Origin: Granulicella sp. S156
GTDB lineage: Bacteria > Acidobacteriota > Terriglobia > Terriglobales > Acidobacteriaceae
Direction of reading: 5' to 3'
DNA: 64,000 bases
NCBI RefSeq assembly: GCF_009766105.1
Contig: NZ_LMUH01000005.1
Location: 458,315 to 522,314 of the forward strand
A model generated the notes under the pieces. It was not told the origin of the DNA and did no database searches. It saw nothing but the letters and a program-made list of their open reading frames with translations. Both the position numbers and the translations under genes were made by a program. Positions 26,887-34,183 of this stretch are shown piece after piece (positions within the stretch are counted from its first letter, which is position 1; each line of letters begins with the position of its first letter).

Positions 26887-27300
26887 TCACTTTAACCACT
26901 TGCCCATAACAACTCGGGGAGTAATCTCGAAGCCCAGGTGCTCGTAGAACGCGACCACTTTGGTATTCATTTCCCGGACGAGAAGCTGGGCTTTCACCAC
27001 GCCTCGCTGCTGCAGCCATTGCTCCGCTGCTTGCACTAGCGTTCTGCCGAGCCCAGCTCCCCGTGCTTGAGGAGCGGTAGCGACATAGTAAAGCCAGCCC
27101 CTATGACCGTCGTGACCGACCATAACGGTACCGTCGATTTGGCCGGTCTCGTCTTCGTTGACCAGCACATCCGAGCAGACGCCGCAAACAGCGAAACGGA
27201 AGTCATCGGAAGGATCGTTATAGTGCGTGACCAGTTCGCACGCGAGCCACAATGCGATGACCGCCGATTCGTCAGCCTGCGAGGCTCTTCTGATGCTCAT
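26887..27300 (-). CDS. GNAT-family N-acetyltransferase
   Basis: 137 residues, a single GNAT domain. The start MSIRRASQADESAVIALW is the usual first strand and helix. The acetyl-CoA-binding loop is visible as VATAPQARGAGLGRTLVQAAEQWL, and the late strand NTKVVAFYEHLGFEI follows. It resembles YpeA-type acetyltransferases. The acceptor is not predictable. GAGGAACC lies just upstream of the ATG. Confidence 0.92.
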   Translation of the reverse strand: MSIRRASQADESAVIALWLACELVTHYNDPSDDFRFAVCGVCSDVLVNEDETGQIDGTVMVGHDGHRGWLYYVATAPQARGAGLGRTLVQAAEQWLQQRGVVKAQLLVREMNTKVVAFYEHLGFEITPRVVMGKWLK

Positions 27301-27585
27301 TCAAGGTTCCTCTGTGGAAGTCTGACTAGATAAAGTGCTCTGCTACACCACAATACAGAAAGAGCATTGGCGTCGCTCAAGCCTTGATAAACGCTTTTTT
27401 GTTTACCGATCTAACGACGCTTCCGTCAATGAGCGCTAAGGTCTGTGGGCGTGTGGCCCAGGTCTGAGCAGGAAAAAAATGGGTGCATCCACTTCCATGC
27501 GACATGGGGAGGTCTGGGCCATCCGCCCAAAACAGAGAGAAGCCGCATCGAACCCAGCCCCAAAGCGGCACCATAGACCCGTAAA

Positions 27586-28431
27586 ATGAAGGTCATTGGG
27601 AGTCATCGTGGAATGGCTGAGCTGCCGTCAGTGCGTAAACCGTTGAGGCTTTCCTGGAGTGAAGCAATCTCTGGAGCTGAACTCTACGACGGCGAGGATG
27701 TCGAGACGTTCGCCACAGATTGGCATTTTCACGAAGGTTGGCAACTGGTCGCTGTCACTAAGGGCGAGCGTCATTATGAGTTCAAATCAAGCTCTATCGT
27801 TGCGGAGCCGGGACGATTGGTCCTCGTGCCTCCCCGATTTGTACATAGAGCCCATTGTCTCGATCAAGGGAACACCAGCTTCAAGATTGCAACGCTTCCG
27901 GCTGTTCGTTTGAATGTGGAGGCTCCTGCAGCACCGATATCCTGGCTCACTCCGAAGTTCTTCGATGTCTTCATTTCTGTCTTTGAGTCGCTAAAGGTTG
28001 AGGTGAAGCACGAGCCAAAGGCAGCGGTCCTCTCTCGCCTGCAAACGATCCTCAGCGAGAGTAGCGCTACAAGCACTTTGGGGTTTTCTGCCCCTCCGGC
28101 CTTCGTTATCCAGATGGAGTCGTATCTCCTGAAGTCTCTGGAGAAAGTCCCGTCGCTTGACTCTCTTTCCTCTTTGGCAGGCGTTAGTCGATACCACTTC
28201 GCCCACGCGTTCACGAAGCACGTTGGTCTATCGCCTCTGGCATTTCATGCCAGGGCGCGTCTCATGCGGTCAAGAAAGCTGATTTCGGAAGGATGGTCCC
28301 TTGCCGACACGTCACTCTCTTTGAGATTTTCCGACCAAAGCCATTTTGGAAGGCAGTTCAAAAGGGTCTACGGAATGACTCCGGGAGAGTATCAGCAAAG
28401 TGTCGCACCTGGAGTCGATCAAGTCGCTTGA
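27586..28431 (+). CDS. AraC-family transcriptional regulator
   Basis: 281 residues. The N-terminal cupin-like sensor domain contains WHFHEGWQLVAVTKGERHYE and PGRLVLVPPRFVHRAHC. The C-terminal double helix-turn-helix contains LSSLAGVSRYHFAHAFTKHV and LSLRFSDQSHFGRQFKRVYG. An alternative start is the Met at 27613, which has GGGAG upstream. It lies just before an MFS gene in the same direction (about 150 bp), so regulation of that exporter is plausible. Confidence 0.92.
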   Translation: MKVIGSHRGMAELPSVRKPLRLSWSEAISGAELYDGEDVETFATDWHFHEGWQLVAVTKGERHYEFKSSSIVAEPGRLVLVPPRFVHRAHCLDQGNTSFKIATLPAVRLNVEAPAAPISWLTPKFFDVFISVFESLKVEVKHEPKAAVLSRLQTILSESSATSTLGFSAPPAFVIQMESYLLKSLEKVPSLDSLSSLAGVSRYHFAHAFTKHVGLSPLAFHARARLMRSRKLISEGWSLADTSLSLRFSDQSHFGRQFKRVYGMTPGEYQQSVAPGVDQVA

Positions 28432-28582
28432 GCGTCAGGGCTTTCACACGCGCACTCCCGAACAAGCCAGAAGCGCAACACGGATAAGCCATCTGGCCCG
28501 GACCGCAAGATCGTTCTAGATCGCGTCTGCGGAATCATCCGACAATTGTTCTGGCCGAGAGGCGAGGACGAGGTGGGTACTG

Positions 28583-29803
28583 ATGATTTCGCAGAGGCGG
28601 TCAGAAGGACGCGGCATGGTTTCTGACGTCACAGAGGCACTTGGCGCGCGGCGCACACTCGCGCTCGCCAGTCTTGCCCACGCATTACACGACGGTTTCA
28701 CTGACATGATCTACGTCCTCCTACCGGTTTGGCAGGCGGAGTTCTCACTTGACTATGTCGCGCTTGCGGTCCTGCGCGCACTGTATGTGGGCATCCTGGC
28801 AGCGCTCCAAGTTCCGTCCGCTCATCTTGCGAAGCGTCTGAATGCGCGGACCCTCTTAGCCCTCGGGACGTTGCTTAGTGCAACTGGCTATGCTCTGGCT
28901 GGTTTCTCGGGTGGTCTCGTGGGATTGTGCGCCTCTCTCGCGTTGGCTGGTGCTGGCGGTAGCACGCAGCATCCGCTTGCTTCCGCCGCAGTGTCGCGTG
29001 CTTATGGCGCCAGGGCGCGAGGTCCGCTCGGCACTTACAATTTCGCGGGCGATCTAGGCAAAGCGACGCTTCCGCCGCTCATCTCTCTGTTGCTGACCAT
29101 GATGCATTGGCGCTCGACACTATGGGTGGCTGCCGGCTTGGGCTTGCTCGTTGCCATATTGATCCGTTGGCTGATGCCACCAGTTTCAGCCCCTCCAACC
29201 GAACTGGAGACCATCGCGGCACCTTACCCGGAGACTCCGGGTAAGGGCGGCTTCGTACTGCTTTTTGTCATCGGCGTTTTGGATACTGCTGCCCGCATGG
29301 GTTTTCTGTTGTTCCTGCCTTTTCTTCTAAAGACGAAAGGCGCAGCGCTGACAACCGTCGGGCTTGCACTGTCGTTAGTTTTCATCGGCGGGGCTTTCGG
29401 CAAAGCTGTCTGCGGCTGGCTCGGCGCACGTCTGGGGCTGCTGGCAACTGTACTGACCACTGAGGTCGGCACGGCTGCGGCTATCCTGGCGGTGCTGCTC
29501 TTGCCTCTCGGACCGAGCCTGATCCTTCTGCCGCTACTCGGGGTGATGCTCAATGGCACGTCTTCCGTACTTTACGGCACGGTCCCGGAACTCGTGGCAG
29601 CGAATCGGATCGAGCGAGCTTTCGCCCTTTTTTACACTGGTATTCTCGGATCGAGTGCGCTCGCACCAGTGCTTTACGGGCGTCTTGGCGATGCTGCTGG
29701 CCTGGTCTGGGCAACCGTTGCGGCTGCCGTCACGGCATTAGCAGTCGTTCCGCTTATGCTTATTCTTTCGCCGCGACTCACACGACCATTGGAGGTTCGC
29801 TAA
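28583..29803 (+). CDS. MFS transporter
   Basis: 406 residues, or 395 from the Met at 28616, with twelve hydrophobic segments. The opening LASLAHALHDGFTDMIYVLL resembles the fosmidomycin-resistance (Fsr) group, where HxxxDxxxG lies in helix 1. GTYNFAGDLGKATLP in the middle fits the same group. GAGGTGG lies just upstream of 28583. It is probably controlled by the AraC regulator upstream and is followed by the SDR remnant. Confidence 0.88.
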   Translation: MISQRRSEGRGMVSDVTEALGARRTLALASLAHALHDGFTDMIYVLLPVWQAEFSLDYVALAVLRALYVGILAALQVPSAHLAKRLNARTLLALGTLLSATGYALAGFSGGLVGLCASLALAGAGGSTQHPLASAAVSRAYGARARGPLGTYNFAGDLGKATLPPLISLLLTMMHWRSTLWVAAGLGLLVAILIRWLMPPVSAPPTELETIAAPYPETPGKGGFVLLFVIGVLDTAARMGFLLFLPFLLKTKGAALTTVGLALSLVFIGGAFGKAVCGWLGARLGLLATVLTTEVGTAAAILAVLLLPLGPSLILLPLLGVMLNGTSSVLYGTVPELVAANRIERAFALFYTGILGSSALAPVLYGRLGDAAGLVWATVAAAVTALAVVPLMLILSPRLTRPLEVR

Positions 29804-29821
29804 ATGAATACCGTTCCCAGG

Positions 29822-29925
29822 CGCGATTAATTTAATAACGGGTAGAGGTCGTGGCATAGGCGCGGCGACTGCTCGGCTTGCTGCCGCACAAGGTTACGAT
29901 GTAGCGATAAGCTTCGTCTCCATCT
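29822..29925 (+). pseudogene. N-terminal remnant of a short-chain dehydrogenase/reductase
   Basis: In one frame the DNA reads LITGRGRGIGAATARLAAAQ followed by GYDVAISFV, which is the NAD(P)-binding TGxxxGIG start of an SDR. The likely start ATG at 29804 is in another frame, so a frameshift has occurred. All sequence after about 35 codons is gone, replaced by the 3' end of the CPBP protease gene on the other strand. It is a decayed, truncated gene. Confidence 0.75.
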
Positions 29926-30642
29926 TCATGAGAAGAATGCAACTACGCCGCCGATGGAATCCTGCAGCCCGTGGGCCAGCATTCCGGGACGCAGGCTCTT
30001 GCGCCAGTAGGCAAGCAATCCCAGGAGGCAGCCCTCGACCATGACGACAACCATCGCCTTACCGTAGTACCCGTGGGCGAGGCCAAAAATCACCCCTTGA
30101 AGGATGAGAGCGAATATACGATTGCCAGTCCACGCGCTGAATTGTTCCGTAAGGTATCCACGGAAGATGAACTCTTCACAAAAGCCGCCACCCGTCGTTG
30201 CGAGGATCAGGAATACAACAAGCTCGGATACGGTCTTGGGCGTGAAATTGGACATGTTGCGATCGGCGTTGCCCCTGACAAAATGCAGTAGAAGCCCTGC
30301 CAGCGGAACTGCGACCACAAGGAATCCGATGGAAATTCCTAAATCTCTGAAGAAACTGCCGAGTGTCTGCCAGCGGCCTGAAACTAAACTGCCTATCGAG
30401 AGCCTGCGGTGTCTAAGTGCGAGCCAGATTAAAAGCACCTGAAACCACTCTGTCGCGATGACTGTGAAATAGCCCGAGAGCCGGGAACTCATGCCTGGCA
30501 GATGCGCGTTTGGCAATCCGTGCTGGTACCAGCTCGCAACTGACATTGCAGCCAGAGGCACCAGCACCAGGAGGGTATGCCACCAGGGCGCGAGGGGCTT
30601 TCTCCTAGTATCGGCGGACGTTATTCCAGTGCTCGATGACAT
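29926..30642 (-). CDS. CPBP-family intramembrane metalloprotease
   Basis: 238 residues with about seven or eight hydrophobic segments. The diagnostic motif EEFIFRGYLTEQ (EExxxR) is near residue 160 and is followed by GVIFGLAHGYYGKAM (FxxxH). These are the metal-site motifs of the CAAX-protease/bacteriocin-processing (ABI) family. The substrate is unknown. Its 3' end abuts the SDR remnant, which suggests it was joined there by a rearrangement. Confidence 0.92.
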   Translation of the reverse strand: MSSSTGITSADTRRKPLAPWWHTLLVLVPLAAMSVASWYQHGLPNAHLPGMSSRLSGYFTVIATEWFQVLLIWLALRHRRLSIGSLVSGRWQTLGSFFRDLGISIGFLVVAVPLAGLLLHFVRGNADRNMSNFTPKTVSELVVFLILATTGGGFCEEFIFRGYLTEQFSAWTGNRIFALILQGVIFGLAHGYYGKAMVVVMVEGCLLGLLAYWRKSLRPGMLAHGLQDSIGGVVAFFS

Positions 30643-30800
30643 CGTGTCTTTGTCTCCCTAAACCTTTCATCAGGCATGTACGGGGCTACGTGACCCGGAT
30701 GTCACCAGCAAATCTATTCTCAGTCGGCAGTCTCAAATGTAGACAGGAACTACAGTTGCGTCCAGTTCGTAATCTTCAAATTCAACTTGCTAAATAGGCA

Positions 30801-30930
30801 ACCTCGTCATCCTTTGGCACGACGCTTTTGCCGTCGCTCCTGAGAGCCTTTGCCGTTGCCTCTGAGAGAGGTCCGGGCCAGCCCAATGCTTTAGCGTTGG
30901 GTTTCAAGGACACAAAGGCCCAACCCCAAC
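30801..30930. repeat. dispersed repeat, copy 1
   Basis: It shares with the copies at 31093 and 32445 the string order (GTCATCC..., optional) CCTTTGCCGTTGCCTCTGAG, AGGTCCGG, then ACACAAAGGCCCAACCCCA. It has an internal small palindrome in the variable centre (GCCCAATGCTTTAGCGTTGGG). Confidence 0.7.
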
Positions 30931-31092
30931 ACACGTCTTTACCAGAGAAGGGAACGCCCAGTGCTCACCCAAACAGATAGAAGCCGCACCGCACCCAGCC
31001 CCAAAGGGGCGGCTTCATCACAGCCCAGGGCATCGCCCTGGGTTAGAGACTCCCTTGAATTCAGAGCGCTGAAAGTGCGACCCATCGGTGAC

Positions 31093-31220
31093 AACCTCGT
31101 CATCCTTTGGCCACACCCTCGCCGTAGCTCCTGAGACTTTTGCAGTTGTCTCTGAGATAGGTCCGGACTTTAGTCTGGACACAAAGGCCCAACCCCAGAA
31201 CGGACTTCATCCCTCGGGGC
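31093..31220. repeat. dispersed repeat, copy 2
   Basis: It opens ACAACCTCGTCATCCTTTGG like copy 1, then CTCTGAGATAGGTCCGGACT, TTAGTCTGGACACAAAGGCC and CAACCCCAGAACGG. The GTCCGGAC..GTCTGGAC centre is palindromic. It lies immediately upstream of the serine hydrolase gene. Confidence 0.75.
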
Positions 31221-31243
31221 AAGCCTTCTTCTTCGGAACTTTG

Positions 31244-32425
31244 ATGTCAGAGCTCGCGTACCTTACGTCAGCTTCCAGCACCACCTCTTCTTTTGAAAGG
31301 CACACCTTGCAAACGCTGCGCAGGCTTTCTCTTGTCATCCTCGGCTTCGCCGCAGGCGTCACGCACTGCACTCCGCTCCTGGCCCAGCACCCCCAGCCGA
31401 CACCTGCTGTCCTCCGGACGAAAGTCGTCGAAAACCTTCCCAAATGGCTCAAGCAATACAACGTACCCAGTGTCTCCGTCGCCTATATCGCGAACGGCAA
31501 ACTGGTGTGGACGGCGGTAGCCGGCGAACAGAGCCCTGGCGTTCCGGCGAACGATAAGACGCTCTACAACATCGCCTCGCTCACCAAGCCCATCGTCGCA
31601 GAGACGATCCTGCGCATGGCTTCGCAAGGGAAACTCCAGCTCGACGAGCCGATCTATCCCTACTGGGTTGATCCAGACGTCAAGGACAATCCCTGGAACA
31701 AGCTTCTTACGCCACGCCTGTGCCTCTCCCACCAGACGGGGTTTGCCAACTGGCGTCGCATGACCAACAACGTTCTCACCTTCAACTTCCAGCCCGGCAC
31801 CCAGAGCCACTACTCCGGAGAGGGATATTTCTACGCCGCCCGTTTTGCGCAAAACAAGATGCAAGAGCCCTTCGATCAACTGGTGCAGCAATACGTCCTT
31901 GGTCCTCTTGGCATGAAAGACACGTCGTTCACAACGCAGGACTGGTTCAGCGGACGGCTCGCCAAGCCATACGGCAAGAACGGCTTCATGGAGCCGCAGC
32001 TCACCTCCACCTGGAACGCCGCCGACCTCGTCCACACCACCGTCACGGACTACGCTCGCTTCGTCATCAGCGTGATGAACAAGGAAGCTCTCAGCCCGGA
32101 CATCGCCGCGCAACGGCTGGCGATAACCCGCGACTGGGTCCCTGATGACGGGCGCAAGCAAGTCTGCGCTCATGAGCCACCCGGTACTGCCTGCCATCTC
32201 TCAGCAGGCATGGGACTCGGCTGGCAGATCATCGTCCACAACGGGGTCATGATCGTCGACCACTCCGGGTCTGACGATGGAGCACACACCTACGCCTTCT
32301 TTGTTCCCGCCAAGCACCTCGGCGCGGTTATCTTCACCAATGGTGAAAATGGTCCAAAGGTTATTGGAGAGATCGTCCGCATACTCTATCCGGACCCAGT
32401 CTATGGGGAGACAGTCTCTCACTAA
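31244..32425 (+). CDS. serine hydrolase, class C beta-lactamase/penicillin-binding-protein-like
   Basis: 393 residues from ATG 31244. An N-terminal hydrophobic export segment (LRRLSLVILGFAAGVTHCTP) is followed by the beta-lactamase-like fold. It has the SxxK nucleophile in NIASLTKPIVAET, a YSG triad in SHYSGEGYFYAARF in place of YxN, and HSGSDDGAH as the third (HxG) motif. Such proteins are esterases, D-aminopeptidases or peptidoglycan hydrolases as often as beta-lactamases. The frame extends to 31088, but that part is translated dispersed-repeat sequence. Repeat copies flank the gene on both sides. Confidence 0.88.
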   Translation: MSELAYLTSASSTTSSFERHTLQTLRRLSLVILGFAAGVTHCTPLLAQHPQPTPAVLRTKVVENLPKWLKQYNVPSVSVAYIANGKLVWTAVAGEQSPGVPANDKTLYNIASLTKPIVAETILRMASQGKLQLDEPIYPYWVDPDVKDNPWNKLLTPRLCLSHQTGFANWRRMTNNVLTFNFQPGTQSHYSGEGYFYAARFAQNKMQEPFDQLVQQYVLGPLGMKDTSFTTQDWFSGRLAKPYGKNGFMEPQLTSTWNAADLVHTTVTDYARFVISVMNKEALSPDIAAQRLAITRDWVPDDGRKQVCAHEPPGTACHLSAGMGLGWQIIVHNGVMIVDHSGSDDGAHTYAFFVPAKHLGAVIFTNGENGPKVIGEIVRILYPDPVYGETVSH

Positions 32426-32444
32426 TCTTCGCTAATCTAGGGCT

Positions 32445-32540
32445 ACTCCCGGGAGCCTTTGCCGTTGCCTCTGAGATAGGTCCGGAACTTTTAGTCCAGA
32501 CACAAGAGACCAACCTCAGAACGGGCTTCAGCCCCTGGGA
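32445..32540. repeat. dispersed repeat, copy 3
   Basis: Same order of blocks as copy 2: GAGCCTTTGCCGTTGCCTCT, GAGATAGGTCCGGAAC, TTTTAGTCCAGACACAAGAG and CAACCTCAGAACGGGCTTCA. It is in the same orientation and lies downstream of the serine hydrolase gene. Confidence 0.75.
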
Positions 32541-32542
32541 CC

Positions 32543-32725
32543 TTGCCGTTGCTTGTTTTTCGTCGTCATCCTGAGCCAAAGGCGAAGGACCCCCGCATTG
32601 GAGTCACCACAGATGCAAAACGAGACAAAAACAAAACTGGTGGTGCGCTTTGCGTCCGTGCCCCCACCAATGCGGGGGTCCTTCAGCTACGCTTCAGGAT
32701 GACGGCGAAAAACAAGCAACGGCAA
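32543..32725. repeat. long imperfect inverted repeat upstream of the DRT3 operon
   Basis: The left arm (about 32543-32601: TGCCGTTGCTTGTTTTTCGT, then CATCCTGAGCC, GAAGGACCCCCGCATTGG) is matched by the right arm (about 32667-32725: CCAATGCGGGGGTCCTTC, then TTCAGGATGACG, CGAAAAACAAGCAACGGCA). The arms are about 58 bp with few mismatches around a 65-bp centre. It is a BIME-like dispersed palindrome and may mark the left border of the imported segment. Confidence 0.85.
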
Positions 32726-32836
32726 AGCATTAAAGTGCACGTGACAAAAAGCTGCAACGTAGTATCATTTTGCCAGTCATAATCAAGGGCCCGAATGCAA
32801 GCGACACATCCCTTCATGTGTTAAGTAGGAGCATCC

Positions 32837-34183
32837 TTGTTAGATCAGATGTTCACGGAAGAAAACTTCCGCCGTATTTTTGACAGCGAGAACCGGAAGG
32901 GAGTCAATCTTGCCGGTCGATTCTTTCCGAATTTAGATTCACACACACAAGCCATTCGAAAAAAAGTTGCGGAGATTCGGACACTTCGATCCGAAAAAGA
33001 GCTGCATACTCCCGACGAAGTCTTATCCAAGGTCGCGTCCCTGAAAGAAGAGTTGGCGCTCCTCAAAGCGAGCAAATCTAGGGCGATTAACAAGGAATTG
33101 GAATCGGTCAGTCTGAGAGCTAGAAAGCCAAGCTTCAAGCTCGCTCTTACGCAGAAGCAAGGTCCGAAAGGCAAGCTGGTCTTCTGCATCAACGAATCAC
33201 CTGAAGCGTTCTTTGTGAACAAACAACTTCAAAGCAATATTTGTAAGATCTACGATGTAAAGCAAGCCAATAGGCATCAGTTGGCGGCTCAACTGCGCGA
33301 CACCATTACGTCCTCATTCCCATTCGAAGTCGTCAGGACGGACGTGTCGTCTTTCTATGAGACGATAGATCGCGAAAAGCTGTTGAAGAGGCTGGATCAG
33401 GACCAACTCTTAAGCTCATCGTCCAAAAAATACATTCGGCAGGTCCTAGAAGCCTACCGCACCATTACCCGGCAAGCTGTGGGCATACCCCGCGGTGTCG
33501 GAATAAGCGCATATTTGGCAGAGTTCTATATGCGGCGAATTGATCGAGAGATAAAAGCAATCCCAGGTCTCATCCTATATTGCAGGTTTGTGGATGACAT
33601 CGTGGCAGTTTTCGCCCGGCCACATGAGGGTGAGGCTTTAGGTCCCTATGAATCCGCTGTCATCAAGGTGCTAGCTGGGCACGGGCTAACCCAGAACGTT
33701 CAGAAGACGAAAGAACTCGCGCTTGGTGGAAAGAAAACGCAAGAGTTTGAATATCTTGGGTATCGTTTTATCCTCGGGCAAGGAATGTGCGCCGTGCGGC
33801 CAAGTGAAGCAAAGCTTCAAAAGTACGAGACGAGGATGAACGCCGCATTTTTCGAATATGAATCGCAGTCTTCGGTGAATCCGCGACGAGCATACCGAGA
33901 ACTTGTCTCGCGAATAAAATTCCTAACCGGCAACACCAGACTGGTGAACAGTAAATCGAGTGCAGTCACTGGCATCTACTACAACAACCCAATGGTCACA
34001 GAGCCGACGAGTTTCGAGCATCTAGACAAACTGCTGAAAGCGAAAGTGAAGGGCATCAAGCGTCCCATGCTCCGAAAGCGGCTGAAGGATTACAAATTCA
34101 CGCAAGGCTTCGTCGAGCGACGCTTCCATAAATTCAGCGCCCAAGAGTTGCAACGCATTGTGGAGGCTTGGAAACATGCCTAA
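32837..34183 (+). CDS. drt3a: Drt3a-like reverse transcriptase (UG3 class)
   Basis: 448 residues from TTG 32837, with AGGAGC at 32827-32832. A helical N-terminal region (residues 1-110) opens MLDQMFTEENFRRIFDSENR. The palm follows: DVSSFYETID (motif A, Asp169), GIPRGVGISAYLAEFYMRRI (motif B), the catalytic FVDD at residues 251-254 in YCRFVDDIVAVF (Phe replaces the common Tyr), then LTQNVQKTKEL and FEYLGYRF. There is no maturase or integrase domain. Pairing with a second RT fits DRT type 3 defence. The gene is A+T-rich relative to its neighbours. By family knowledge it is expected to copy an associated ncRNA. Confidence 0.88.
   Translation: MLDQMFTEENFRRIFDSENRKGVNLAGRFFPNLDSHTQAIRKKVAEIRTLRSEKELHTPDEVLSKVASLKEELALLKASKSRAINKELESVSLRARKPSFKLALTQKQGPKGKLVFCINESPEAFFVNKQLQSNICKIYDVKQANRHQLAAQLRDTITSSFPFEVVRTDVSSFYETIDREKLLKRLDQDQLLSSSSKKYIRQVLEAYRTITRQAVGIPRGVGISAYLAEFYMRRIDREIKAIPGLILYCRFVDDIVAVFARPHEGEALGPYESAVIKVLAGHGLTQNVQKTKELALGGKKTQEFEYLGYRFILGQGMCAVRPSEAKLQKYETRMNAAFFEYESQSSVNPRRAYRELVSRIKFLTGNTRLVNSKSSAVTGIYYNNPMVTEPTSFEHLDKLLKAKVKGIKRPMLRKRLKDYKFTQGFVERRFHKFSAQELQRIVEAWKHA

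Larger units (their letters stand above)
30643..31243. other. non-coding stretch made largely of dispersed repeats
   Basis: No gene is seen. It holds two copies of a repeat family (30801 and 31093; see repeat entries). Between them lies a palindromic block at about 30970-31043, with GCCCCAAAGGGGC and CCCAGGGCATCGCCCTGGG hairpins. A diverged copy of the AGAAGCCGCA..CCCAGCCCCAAA block lies at 27537-27567. Confidence 0.6.

Noticed and set aside
31088-31243. Longer N-terminus for the serine hydrolase
   Set aside because: This part is the translated dispersed repeat, and the export signal starts after 31244.
32939-32949. ACACACACA tract inside the start of drt3a, considered as the DRT3 template
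   Set aside because: It is within coding sequence (Ser-His-Thr-Gln), without the flanking hairpins and terminator. The copy behind drt3b fits a structured RNA much better, though this one is not excluded.
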